A stretch of DNA of 38,479 nt from Streptomyces sp. SID12501 (GTDB lineage Bacteria; Actinomycetota; Actinomycetes; Streptomycetales; Streptomycetaceae): positions 1 to 38,479 of the forward strand of contig NZ_JAAGLU010000057.1 in the NCBI RefSeq assembly GCF_010550245.1, in the 5' to 3' direction. Shown here piece after piece: positions 6,975 through 14,891 of the stretch (positions within the stretch are counted from its first letter, which is position 1; the number at the start of each line of letters is the position of its first letter). The position numbers and the translations under genes are program-made. Under the pieces are notes generated by a model. That model did not search any database. It worked only from the letters and a program-made list of their open reading frames with translations, and was not told the DNA's origin.

Positions 6975-8114
6975 TCACCCAGTCACCCCGTCGCCCTTCG
7001 CCTTCTTTCTGCTCTCGCGCACCGCCCGTCGCCGCTCCTCCTCCGCGTCCCAGCGGCGCTTCAACTCCAGGCTGCGTTCGCTGAGTTGGACCGGCTCGTC
7101 GTCCTCTTCCCGCCACAGGCCCTGTTCCTTGAGCCGACGTGTCTGTACGTCGACGGGCGGTTCGGGGTCGAAGTCGGAGGGGCGCGGGCCCTCGGGTCCG
7201 TCGGGGCCGACCCTGATCAGGCGCTCGACCCGGGTGACGCGGTAGCGGATGCCGTCGACGGTCGCGACGTTGGAGCGCTTCTCGTCGATGTGGTCGGCGA
7301 TCAGGGCGTACTCCGCTGCCTGCTCCTCGCTCAGCCTCAGGGTGAAGGGGGCCATCACCCGCAGCCAGTAGGCGAGGGAATCCCGTGCGCCCTGGGGTGT
7401 GGAGTCGGAGGAGCCGGGGTTGTGCGCCCGCCAACTCCCGTCCACCCGCTCGGAGATCATGTAGACGGCGGGCAGCAGGACCCCGCCCGGGTGCGTGTGG
7501 AGTGCTCGTCGCGCCTCGTCCCGGACCGCCTGCGGTGCGCCGGGCGCGATGCCGACGAACTGGATGAGGTCCAGCTTGAGGATGCCGTCGGACAGCCCGG
7601 TGCCGGTGATCGGGTCGACCACGAAGCCCTTGGTGCGCGGTCCCACCCGGTACGCCTCGCCGACCTCCGCCGGGTCGGGGTCGGAGGGGCGGGGCGGCTC
7701 GGGCCCGTTCGGCCCCATCCGGACGAAACGGGAGGCACGCACGATCCGGAAGCGCTCGCCGCGCACCCGTACGTCGTTCACGACCTCCCGGTCCATGCGC
7801 ACCGCCGCCGCCGTCCACTTGCGCCGGGCGGCCTCGTCCCCGGCGTCCTCCGCCTCGCTGGCGCGCAGCCGGAACACCGAGCCGAGCGAGTCCCGGGAGC
7901 CCTGCGGGGTGTCGCTGCCGTAGCCGTAGAGCTCCCAGCCGCCCGTCTCGCACTCCCTGGCGTGGAAGAACTCCGGGATGCCCAACCCCATCAGGTCGGG
8001 ATACCGCCGCGCGGCCTCCCCCGCCTCCTGCTCCGCGAAGGCCGCGATCGGACCCTCCTGGGCGGTGACCCGGATCGTCAGATACGCCGGAACATCATCC
8101 CTGTAGTCGCTCAT
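6975..8114 (-). CDS. DUF5954-type hypothetical protein with internal duplication (379 aa)
   Basis: This charged soluble protein starts with ATG 8114 (MSDYRDDVP); an in-frame extension to 8159 is possible but has no ribosome-binding site. Two similar halves are visible: each has TPQG-RDSL, then (F/Y)R-VxR, then RxGP(N/D)GPE-PRPSD, once around residues 65-150 and again around 235-325. I match it from memory to Streptomyces DUF5954 proteins; no biochemical role is known to me. The C-terminal 40 residues are highly charged (ERRRAVRESRKKAK), perhaps nucleic-acid-contacting or a coiled coil. It is convergent with the PEPM-like gene (37-bp gap). Confidence 0.75.
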   Translation of the reverse strand: MSDYRDDVPAYLTIRVTAQEGPIAAFAEQEAGEAARRYPDLMGLGIPEFFHARECETGGWELYGYGSDTPQGSRDSLGSVFRLRASEAEDAGDEAARRKWTAAAVRMDREVVNDVRVRGERFRIVRASRFVRMGPNGPEPPRPSDPDPAEVGEAYRVGPRTKGFVVDPITGTGLSDGILKLDLIQFVGIAPGAPQAVRDEARRALHTHPGGVLLPAVYMISERVDGSWRAHNPGSSDSTPQGARDSLAYWLRVMAPFTLRLSEEQAAEYALIADHIDEKRSNVATVDGIRYRVTRVERLIRVGPDGPEGPRPSDFDPEPPVDVQTRRLKEQGLWREEDDEPVQLSERSLELKRRWDAEEERRRAVRESRKKAKGDGVTG

Positions 8115-8207
8115 GCACTGAGCGTGCACACAACGGCCCTGGCCGACACCCGATTTCACCGAATTCAGGGGGTCTCAGCTGTGGAATCCTGTGGAATCCA
8201 CACCCCG

Positions 8208-9455
8208 TCAATCCTGTCCCACCTCGTCGCAGGTGCCGCGAGGCGGGCAGAACCAGGCCAACGCCGTGGTGAGGAGTTCCAGTTCGTCCGCGCGGCCGTC
8301 GGAGTCCGGGCCGTACGCGGCGATGGCGTAGATGTTGCTGTCCGAGGCCACGAAACGCTCGTCGTAGACGTGCCAGGTGCCGGGGTCCGGCTCGCCCCGT
8401 ATCGAGTCGGCCAGGTACTCCAGCCGGGTTGCCGTGAAGGTGCCGTTGTCGAGGGTCTGTCGGCGGAGCTCCGTGAAACCGGGCGCTTTCGCGGTCTCGT
8501 CCGAGAGGAACAGGTCGAACGACTTGGCCGGTGACGACTCCGACACCTGGTACACCTGGATCCGGTGAGTGCGGTCAGGACTGCGGTAGTTGACCACGCG
8601 AATGCCGTACAAGGAGGCCACCGTGGTGCGTGTCCACCCCGGGGGGAGTGCGATCCGGAAGCCCTCCCGGTCCGCGTACAACGCGTAGCCGACCGGCGGT
8701 CCGGAAGCGAACGCGGAGACGGATGCGGACGCGGAGGGCGAGACCGTGCCCTCGGTGGGCGCCCCGGCCGCGTCCGTCGGCTCCGACGTGACGGGCGTCG
8801 GGGATGCCGTGGACTCGCGAGCCGTGGTCGTCCGGTTGTCCTTGTCGTCGTCCCCGGGGCCGACCAGGAAGGTCAGCACCAGAGTCACGGCGACGCCGAC
8901 GACCGCAGCCCCGATCAGCGCGGACCACATGAGCCGCCGTCTCTGGCCACCGGTGCCGGCGGGCGCGGCGGGCTGACCGACGGGCGGCCAGGACGCGTTC
9001 GACCCCACGGCGGTAGGCGGATGGCCGACGTCGTCCGTCCTGGCCTCTCCGGCAGCCGACGGGGGCCAGACGCCCTGCGCAGCAGCCCCCGGCCACCCGA
9101 CGGGCGCGGACACCGTGGGCGCCTCGGCAGGCGCGGGCACAGGCGGCCACTCACCCGCACCGGCGGGACCGGCGGGTGGCGCGCCCGTCCCCACCGCCCC
9201 CGGCCACCCGGCAGGCGCGGACACCGCAGGCGCCTCGCCAGGCGCGGGCACAGGTGGCCACTCACCCGCACCGGCCGGATCGGCGGGTGGTGGCCCGTAC
9301 ACCGACGCGTCCGTCCCCGCAGGCCCCGGACCCGGCCCGTCCGGCAGGAAGTTCGGCCGAGGTGGTGGTGGCGGAGTCGTCGGAGCGGCGCTGCGGCTCC
9401 CGGCGTCCTCCCAGCGCTGCGTCTCCTCGTTCCAGTACCGCGATCCCCCGCTCAT
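8208..9455 (-). CDS. Pro-rich single-pass membrane protein with extracytoplasmic domain (415 aa)
   Basis: The N-terminus (residues 1-20, GSRYWNEETQRWED) resembles a short WW-like/DUF2510-type motif. Residues 21-170 are a Pro/Ala/Gly linker with duplicated blocks (GAGEWPPVPAP twice, WPGA repeats). A basic stop (QRRRL) and one membrane helix (about 175-195, ALIGAAVVGVAVTLVLTFLVG) follow, then a Ser/Thr-rich stalk and a globular domain of about 170 residues outside the cell (YADREGFRIALPPGWTR, RVVNYRSPDRTHRIQVYQ). Topology (N-terminus inside) follows from the charge bias. The last residues contain CPPRGTC, a possible disulphide. Function unknown. It lies 10 nt downstream of the small TFAIGSHA protein gene, so all three minus-strand genes may be one operon. 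Confidence 0.8.
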   Translation of the reverse strand: MSGGSRYWNEETQRWEDAGSRSAAPTTPPPPPRPNFLPDGPGPGPAGTDASVYGPPPADPAGAGEWPPVPAPGEAPAVSAPAGWPGAVGTGAPPAGPAGAGEWPPVPAPAEAPTVSAPVGWPGAAAQGVWPPSAAGEARTDDVGHPPTAVGSNASWPPVGQPAAPAGTGGQRRRLMWSALIGAAVVGVAVTLVLTFLVGPGDDDKDNRTTTARESTASPTPVTSEPTDAAGAPTEGTVSPSASASVSAFASGPPVGYALYADREGFRIALPPGWTRTTVASLYGIRVVNYRSPDRTHRIQVYQVSESSPAKSFDLFLSDETAKAPGFTELRRQTLDNGTFTATRLEYLADSIRGEPDPGTWHVYDERFVASDSNIYAIAAYGPDSDGRADELELLTTALAWFCPPRGTCDEVGQD

Positions 9456-9465
9456 CGTGGTCCCC

Positions 9466-9846
9466 TCACATCCCCAGGAGGCCCGCCACGGCGCCGGCCG
9501 AGGCGAGCACGTTCAGCAGGGTCTGGGAGTCGGTGAGGAGCTCCCGCAGTCTTTCCCGGCGCGAAGGAGCCGCCCGGCCGGTTCGGGTGATCTCCTCCTC
9601 CGTCTCCTCCAGGGCCGTACGCAGTGCGTCCGTCTCCTCGCTGGCGCGCACCCGGGTCAGGTCGGCGCGCAACTCACGTACCGCCTTCAGGAGTTCCTCG
9701 GCCGCCTCGTCGCGCTGATGAGCCGTGCCGTGGTGGGCGACCGCACGTGCGTGGCTGCCGATGGCGAAGGTACTGTGCGAGACATCGCCGATGTTGACGT
9801 TCGGTTCTTTCGGTGGATTCAGTTCATTCGGTTCATCAGTGGCCAT
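9466..9846 (-). CDS. Small coiled-coil protein with N-terminal TFAIGSHA motif (126 aa)
   Basis: An ATG start at 9846 lies inside the 3' end of the preceding membrane-protein gene (11-nt overlap), so translation is coupled. Residues 17-36 contain VNIGDVSHSTFAIGSHA, nearly the same motif as the C-terminus of the upstream protein. Residues 45-110 are predicted helical and strongly charged (a coiled-coil pattern: EEELLKAVRELRADL, ALEETEEEIT). The last 20 residues are hydrophobic (LASAGAVAGLLGM), possibly a membrane-inserting tail. I do not recognise a named family. The paired motif suggests physical interaction or co-assembly with the upstream protein. Confidence 0.75.
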   Translation of the reverse strand: MATDEPNELNPPKEPNVNIGDVSHSTFAIGSHARAVAHHGTAHQRDEAAEELLKAVRELRADLTRVRASEETDALRTALEETEEEITRTGRAAPSRRERLRELLTDSQTLLNVLASAGAVAGLLGM

Positions 9847-11617
9847 CGGTGCCGGATCCCGTCTGCGGCGCGGCGCCGCCGGTCGTGGAGGAGGCAGTGG
9901 CGTGACTGCCGATAGCGAAGGTGCTGTTGTCGACGCGGGCGAAATTGTTCGTCACGTCGCCGTTGTTGTTGATGGTGGTGATCTTCTGCATGAACTCGCC
10001 GGTCCGGTAACCGGATTCGGCCAGCGCGACCCGTACCCCGTTCGCCACCCGGTCCTGCACGTTCTTGAGGTAGCGCAGGACGTCCATCTCCTGGAAGTCG
10101 GACCCGAGGGGTACGGAGCCCAGCTCCCGCACGGACAGGCTCGGCCCGTCGGGCAGCGCTCGGGCGTACCCGCCGGTCAGCAGCCGCCAGACGTACAGCA
10201 GGCCCTTGCCGAGCGTCACCAGTGAGTGGGCCACGGAGCCGGGGACCTGGGCGACGGCCCAGGCCGCCTTGCCTAGCACGTTGTTGTGGCGGTAGCGGTG
10301 GGCGGCGCGGTCGGCGTTCTTGAAGTCCTCGCGCACCGGCGTCAGGACGTGCGGGGCGACCTCCAGGGTGAGCATGCGGCCCTGGGTGTGGATGCGCACG
10401 AAGACCGTGACGACCAGTTCCTCCTCCCAGCCGCCGACGCGGATGCGCAGGAAGTGCCGTCTCTTCTCGGCGCCCTCCTCGACAGCGCGCGCCCGGTGAT
10501 CCTCGAAGGCCTGCGGGTGGTACGGCGCCTCGTCGCGCCGCAGGATGCCCTCGGCGGGCAGGAACACGCACTCGTCGATCTCCAGCCGGCGCAGCCGGTC
10601 GCGCCCGAGCTGACCGGCGTACTCGGCGGGCAGCCGCAGCTGTTCGATCAGCGGCCGGATCTTCTCCAGTACGACGCGGTTGCCGAGCGGCTGCTGCTTC
10701 TTCGTCTCGTCGGGCCGCAACTCCACGGCGAGGACCCACGTCTGGTAGGCGGCGCCCGCCCCTCGGAACGGCCGCGCCTCGTTGTACATGATCAACGGGG
10801 CGTGCTGTTCGAGCCGGATACGGTCCTTGAGCCGCTGGAAGCGCAGCCCCTCAGTCTGCTCGGCCGGGTCCGACGCGGCGTCCGGGAAGCTCTGCGGGGA
10901 CAGTTCCGCGGCCAGCGCCTTGGCGAACCGGCCCCGCTGCGCGGCCACGCACAGCGCGATCAGGGCGAACATCGCGAACGTGATCCAGGCCTGCCAGGGA
11001 TTGATCAGGCTGTCGACGTTGTCGCTGGACGGCACCAGTACGTCGGTCGCGCTCGGCGAGTCGGAGAAGCCGCTGCCGCCGTACAGGCCGGAGTCGTACG
11101 AGCCGGAGGACGAGCCGCTCGACGAGTCGTCGTCGAGGGCGCCGAACGCGACGGCCGCCGTGAAGAGCAGCAGCGCCGCGAACAGGAACCGGCCCCACCA
11201 GCGGAGCAGAAAGGCGGGCAACAGCCGGTACAGGGGCGGGTGCGCGGCACGACCCCGGATCCAGGACGCGACCGCGATGTACACGATGGGGAGCAGGAAG
11301 AAGGCCAGCAGACCGCCGGTCAGCAGCGCGCCGATCGCCCACAGACCCAGGATCGCCCCGGCCCACATCAGCTCCTGGCGCCTGGCCCGCAGGGCGTGCG
11401 CGAGGACGCGGGCCGCGTCGAAGCCGAGCGAGGGCGCCACGATCCGCTGTTCGTTGAGGTGCAGTTCCTCGATGACCTGGTCGCGGTATCCGGAGTCCAG
11501 ATAGGTGCCGGCGCACAGCAGCCGGGTGGCCTCACTGGCGTGCGGTGGTGTGGGCTCCGGTGCGGGCGGTACGGCTGGTGTCGGCTGTGGTTGCTGCGGC
11601 ACGTATGCGGTACTCAC
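9836..11617 (-). CDS. Multi-pass membrane protein with C-terminal TFAIGSHA motif (593 aa)
   Basis: The N-terminus is Pro-rich, followed by a short domain (residues 28-80). Hydrophobic segments lie at about 84-103, 104-120, 143-160 and 212-229, with a Ser/Gly/Asp-rich loop (163-205) between the last two. A large soluble region (about 240-545) has mixed alpha/beta character (DRIRLEQHAPLIMYNEA, LEIDECVFLPAEG, LRIRVGGWEEELVVTVFVRIH). The C-terminal tail has NNNGDV-NNF then NSTFAIGSHA at 564-573, ending in a Gly/Thr tail. ATG 11617 starts the ORF. The tail motif recurs at the N-terminus of the overlapping downstream gene. No enzymatic signature recognised; likely a membrane sensor or pore-type component, by inference only. 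Confidence 0.78.
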   Translation of the reverse strand: MSTAYVPQQPQPTPAVPPAPEPTPPHASEATRLLCAGTYLDSGYRDQVIEELHLNEQRIVAPSLGFDAARVLAHALRARRQELMWAGAILGLWAIGALLTGGLLAFFLLPIVYIAVASWIRGRAAHPPLYRLLPAFLLRWWGRFLFAALLLFTAAVAFGALDDDSSSGSSSGSYDSGLYGGSGFSDSPSATDVLVPSSDNVDSLINPWQAWITFAMFALIALCVAAQRGRFAKALAAELSPQSFPDAASDPAEQTEGLRFQRLKDRIRLEQHAPLIMYNEARPFRGAGAAYQTWVLAVELRPDETKKQQPLGNRVVLEKIRPLIEQLRLPAEYAGQLGRDRLRRLEIDECVFLPAEGILRRDEAPYHPQAFEDHRARAVEEGAEKRRHFLRIRVGGWEEELVVTVFVRIHTQGRMLTLEVAPHVLTPVREDFKNADRAAHRYRHNNVLGKAAWAVAQVPGSVAHSLVTLGKGLLYVWRLLTGGYARALPDGPSLSVRELGSVPLGSDFQEMDVLRYLKNVQDRVANGVRVALAESGYRTGEFMQKITTINNNGDVTNNFARVDNSTFAIGSHATASSTTGGAAPQTGSGTDGH

Positions 11618-11770
11618 GCGACTCCCCCGATGCGTGTAACGACCCTTACCGAAGGGCCAGTTGACAACCCATCAGCATAGAGGGACGGGCGTTTCGGGGA
11701 CAGCGGATTGTCAGGGCCGGCGGGCCGTGCTCGCGCGGGAGGAGCCGGCGCGGGAGGAGCCGGACACGCC

Positions 11771-11805
11771 CGAGCCCCGTCCGGCCGAAGCCTGAACGGG
11801 GCTCG
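11771..11805 (-). terminator. Hairpin terminator downstream of mdh
   Basis: CGAGCCCCGT (11771-11780) pairs perfectly with ACGGGGCTCG (11796-11805) around a 15-nt loop. It begins 20 nt after the mdh stop codon. No T tract follows, which is common in streptomycetes. Confidence 0.75.
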
Positions 11806-11824
11806 AGAGCAGGGCGCTCGAGGC

Positions 11825-12814
11825 TCAGATGAGGCCGAGGCCGCGCACCGCGTCGCGCTCCTCCGCCAGCTCCTGCACCGAGGCGTCGATGCGGGCGCGG
11901 GAGAACTCGTTGATGTCCAGGCCCTGGACGATCTCGTACACGCCGTCCTTCGTGGTGACCGGGAAGGAGGAGATGAGGCCCTCCGGGACGCCGTACGAGC
12001 CGTCGGACGGGATGCCCATGGAGGTCCAGTCGCCGTCGGCCGTGCCGTTGACCCAGGTGTAGATGTGGTCGATGGCCGCGTTGGCGGCGGAGGCGGCCGA
12101 GGACGCGCCACGGGCCTCGATGATCGCGGCGCCACGCTTGGCGACGGTCGGGATGAAGTCCTCGGCGAGCCACTTCTCGTCGTTCACGACCTCGGCGGCG
12201 TTCTTGCCGCCGACGGTGGCGTGGAAGATGTCGGGGTACTGGGTGGCGGAGTGGTTGCCCCAGATCGTCAGGCGCTTGATGTCGGCGACCGTCGAGCCCG
12301 TCTTCTTCGCGAGCTGCGTCAGCGCGCGGTTGTGGTCGAGGCGGGTCATCGCGGTGAAGCGCTCGGCCGGTACGTCCGGAGCGGCGGCCTGGGCGATCAG
12401 CGCGTTGGTGTTGGCCGGGTTGCCGACGACGAGGATCTTGATGTCGTCCGCGGCGTTGTCGTTGATGGCCTTGCCCTGGGGCTTGAAGATGCCGCCGTTG
12501 GCCTCCAGGAGGTCACCGCGCTCCATGCCCTTGGTACGGGGGCGGGCGCCGACCAGCAGGCCCACGTTCGCGCCGTCGAAGGCCACGTTCGGGTCGTCCG
12601 TGATGTCGATGCCCTGGAGCAGCGGGAAGGCGCAGTCGTCCAGTTCCATCGCGGTGCCCTCGGCGGCCTTGAGCGCCGGGGTGATCTCCAGGAGGCGGAG
12701 CTTGACCGGCACGTCCGCGCCGAGCAACTGGCCGGAGGCGATGCGGAAGAGCAGGGCGTAACCGATCTGGCCGGCCGCGCCGGTGACGGTGACGTTCACG
12801 GGAGTGCGGGTCAT
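11825..12814 (-). CDS. mdh: Malate dehydrogenase
   Basis: NAD-dependent malate dehydrogenase interconverts malate and oxaloacetate in the cytoplasmic TCA cycle. The 329-aa length and the sequence match the MDH type 2 (cytosolic-like) family used by actinobacteria. Motifs: TGAAGQIGY (NAD-binding loop, residues 11-19), GARPRTKGMERGDLL (mobile loop with substrate arginines), GNPANTNAL, TRLDHNRA, and GNHSATQYPD with the catalytic His. ATG 12814 is preceded by GGAG at good spacing; an in-frame extension to 12886 is not MDH-like. It has its own terminator, and a palindrome lies 59 bp upstream of the start. In S. coelicolor mdh also sits beyond folD-DUF3017, as here. Confidence 0.97.
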   Translation of the reverse strand: MTRTPVNVTVTGAAGQIGYALLFRIASGQLLGADVPVKLRLLEITPALKAAEGTAMELDDCAFPLLQGIDITDDPNVAFDGANVGLLVGARPRTKGMERGDLLEANGGIFKPQGKAINDNAADDIKILVVGNPANTNALIAQAAAPDVPAERFTAMTRLDHNRALTQLAKKTGSTVADIKRLTIWGNHSATQYPDIFHATVGGKNAAEVVNDEKWLAEDFIPTVAKRGAAIIEARGASSAASAANAAIDHIYTWVNGTADGDWTSMGIPSDGSYGVPEGLISSFPVTTKDGVYEIVQGLDINEFSRARIDASVQELAEERDAVRGLGLI

Positions 12815-12872
12815 GGCGTTCTCCGTAGGACAGCTGGCGGTGGGGCGTCGCTGCCCCGGTTCGGATGATCGA

Positions 12873-12890
12873 TCTCTTGGCGTCAAGAGA
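12873..12890 (-). promoter_or_regulatory. Palindrome upstream of mdh, TamR-like operator candidate
   Basis: On the coding strand of mdh this reads TCTCTTG-ACGC-CAAGAGA, with perfect 7-bp arms and a 4-bp centre; the flanks extend it imperfectly. A TTGACG hexamer inside it could be a -35 element, so a bound protein would block the promoter. S. coelicolor TamR (MarR family) is reported to bind mdh and other TCA-cycle promoters at TCTTGA-type palindromes. The assignment rests on this resemblance and on the position 59 bp before the start codon. Confidence 0.5.
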
Positions 12891-13012
12891 GATCCGCCGT
12901 CAGGCTATCGCGCATCCGGGATCTCGGATGTACGGGTCCCGTGTGGCCCACCCCACAGAGCCGGGTTCGCGGAGTCGCGTTCGCCGTGCCGAGTTCAGAG
13001 TGTCACGGCAAA

Positions 13013-13055
13013 CGACGGCCGCTCGTCCGGGGGGAGGGGAAACGAGCGGCCGTCG
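13013..13055. terminator. Strong hairpin between HTH-DUF2690 gene and mdh
   Basis: CGACGGCCGCTCGT (13013-13026) and ACGAGCGGCCGTCG (13042-13055) are perfect 14-bp arms around a 15-nt G/A-rich loop. It is the second of two hairpins after the DUF2690 gene stop (13196) and probably insulates mdh from read-through. Confidence 0.75.
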
Positions 13056-13121
13056 CACGGGGACCGACGTTGCCGGACTCCATGGGGGTACTTCCCCGTC
13101 TGCCCCGAACCGGGCCGGGCA

Positions 13122-13161
13122 TTCCCCTCGTACGGCGATTCCGCGATCCGTACGAGGGGAA
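13122..13161. terminator. Terminator of the HTH-DUF2690 gene
   Basis: TTCCCCTCGTACGG (13122-13135) and CCGTACGAGGGGAA (13148-13161) are perfect 14-bp arms around a 12-nt loop, beginning 35 nt after the stop codon of the minus-strand gene. Together with 13013-13055 it forms a tandem terminator. The rest of 12891-13195 shows no coding signal. Confidence 0.8.
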
Positions 13162-13195
13162 GGTGCCGTGGCCCCGCGCCCTGCTGCGTGCGGTC

Positions 13196-14491
13196 CTACT
13201 GCGTGCAGCCCTTCTGCCCGGTCGCCTTGAGCGTGACGCACGCCGTCGCGTCGCCCGCGTCCTTCACGGCCACCATCGGCGTGTACGCGTCGGTGTCCGT
13301 GTCGACCGCGCCGGCCTGCTTCGCCGCGCCGGAGGCGGTGACGTCGACCCGGTCGCCCGGGGCGGCCTGGGTGATGCGCGCCCACGCCGCCTGGCAGGTC
13401 TTGCTGTAACGGACCTCGACGAGCGTGGTGCCGACGGTGACGCTGTTGGCGGTCTGCGCCAACTCGCCGCCGCAGCCCATGTTCTCCGGGTCCTTGCCGG
13501 TGCACGCGGCGCCGCTGCACTTCACACCGATCGGCAGGTCGGTATTCGCGTCGGCCGAAATGGTCGGCGACGCGCTCGGCTTGCTCGCCACCGGCGTGTC
13601 GTCGCCCCGGTTGGTGAACCACCAGGCCGCCGCGACCACCACCGACGCTCCCACGACGCCCGCGAGGAACATCGTGAGCCGCCGCTTGCGCCGCGAACCG
13701 CCGGATCCGCCGCTACCGGCCGGCCGGGCGTCCTGCGGCGGCCCGCCGGGTACGCCGGGCACGCCTGCGGGGGGCGTACCGGGAGTCCAGGGCGGCGCGC
13801 TCGGAAATCCGGGCGCCCCCGACGCCCCGGAAGGTCCCGAGGTCGAGGCCGGGCGCCCCCCGGCGCCGCCTCTCGACGCCGGTCCCTGGTACCCGGCCAT
13901 GCCCCACGAGTTGCTCTCGGCCGAGACGGAACTCGACGAACTCGCGGAACTCACCGAGCCGCCGGAAACACCGCCCCGGGCCGCGCCGGCCCGCACGTCG
14001 CCCGCCGAGTCGCGGGTCTCCGTGGCCGTCGGCTGCGGCGGCACGGTCGGGGAGACGCCCGCGGGTCCGGCGATTCCCGGAGTCACCGTCGCGCTCCGGG
14101 CGGCCCGCCCACTCTTGCCGCTCCCGTTCTTCGTCTCGACGGCGGGCGCCCCGAACTCCCCCAGCGCGGCGCGCGCCTGAGAGATCCGGATCGCCTCCAT
14201 CGTCATGTCGTGGCGCATCTCCGAGCGGCTCCAGGCGCGCTCGGCCAGCTCCCACATCGTGGTCAGGTGCACAGGATTGGTACCGGTGACCTCGGCCAGG
14301 GCGACGATCGCGCCCTTGGGCGCGAGCAGCCGGCCGTTGAGATAACGCTCCCACGACGTCTTGCTGTAGCCCGTGCGGTCGGCCACCGCCGCGATGTTCA
14401 GGCCGCTGCGGTCCACGAGCCTGCGCAGCTGGCTCGCGAACTCCCTGACCTGCGGATCCAGTTCATCCGGCAAGGCCCTCCAACGAGGCAT
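13196..14491 (-). CDS. Membrane-anchored HTH protein with extracytoplasmic DUF2690 domain (431 aa)
   Basis: ATG 14491 is preceded by a GGGGGAA ribosome-binding site (the upstream in-frame extension is non-coding in appearance). Residues 1-85 form an XRE-like helix-turn-helix with the RTGYSKTSWERYLNG recognition region. A long Ser/Gly/Pro-rich linker follows, then RRKRR and a membrane helix (MFLAGVVGASVVVAAAWWF). The C-terminal extracytoplasmic DUF2690 domain has four Cys (CSGAACTGKDP, MGCGGEL, KTCQAAW) likely disulphide-bonded, and a final C-x7-C. Such proteins may transmit an envelope signal to a cytoplasmic DNA-binding domain. Its HTH is paralogous to that of the next upstream gene. Tandem hairpins follow the stop. 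Confidence 0.85.
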   Translation of the reverse strand: MPRWRALPDELDPQVREFASQLRRLVDRSGLNIAAVADRTGYSKTSWERYLNGRLLAPKGAIVALAEVTGTNPVHLTTMWELAERAWSRSEMRHDMTMEAIRISQARAALGEFGAPAVETKNGSGKSGRAARSATVTPGIAGPAGVSPTVPPQPTATETRDSAGDVRAGAARGGVSGGSVSSASSSSSVSAESNSWGMAGYQGPASRGGAGGRPASTSGPSGASGAPGFPSAPPWTPGTPPAGVPGVPGGPPQDARPAGSGGSGGSRRKRRLTMFLAGVVGASVVVAAAWWFTNRGDDTPVASKPSASPTISADANTDLPIGVKCSGAACTGKDPENMGCGGELAQTANSVTVGTTLVEVRYSKTCQAAWARITQAAPGDRVDVTASGAAKQAGAVDTDTDAYTPMVAVKDAGDATACVTLKATGQKGCTQ

Positions 14492-14891
14492 TGCTTCCCC
14501 CCTCATTCCCCCCGGTCGTGCTGGCTGTTCTCCCGTGCGCGGTGCCGCGGATCCCTTGGCCGAATCGTCATCTTGACTGTCTTGACTACCCACACGGATG
14601 CGCCCAGTCAGGATCTCGGTTCCCGGGGTGGGGGCGCACGGGAGCATTGTCGGGCCTGGAGGTGCACCGTTGCACGCCCCCGGTCCACGGTCCAGTGTTC
14701 CACCGACAGCCCCCACCGCCGACCGAACCCCTGGATAACGCACGGGACACCCCGGACCGCCCCGATTGACCACATTAACCCTGTCGCGTTGCACCCCGGT
14801 TGCGATTCCTCGAACTTATCGACACATCGCCCCACAGAAAGCACAAGAAAGGTCACATCGGACGCATGGATGCCACATTCCCTCAACGTCG
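14492..14891. other. Intergenic region between the two HTH genes (promoter region)
   Basis: No convincing gene is seen in these 400 bp. The region holds the promoter of the minus-strand gene starting at 14491. Two direct repeats TCTTGACT (14571-14578 and 14580-14587; 9-bp period) lie about 80 bp upstream of that start, and GTGCA-N4-TGCAC lies at 14662-14675. Either could be a regulator site, possibly for the HTH paralogues themselves; neither is proven. Confidence 0.35.

Noticed and set aside
11700..11722. TTGTCAGGG near 11708 as another DNA-damage promoter
   Set aside because: The GTG element and a spaced TAnnnT -10 are missing, and it points into a gene-free terminator region.
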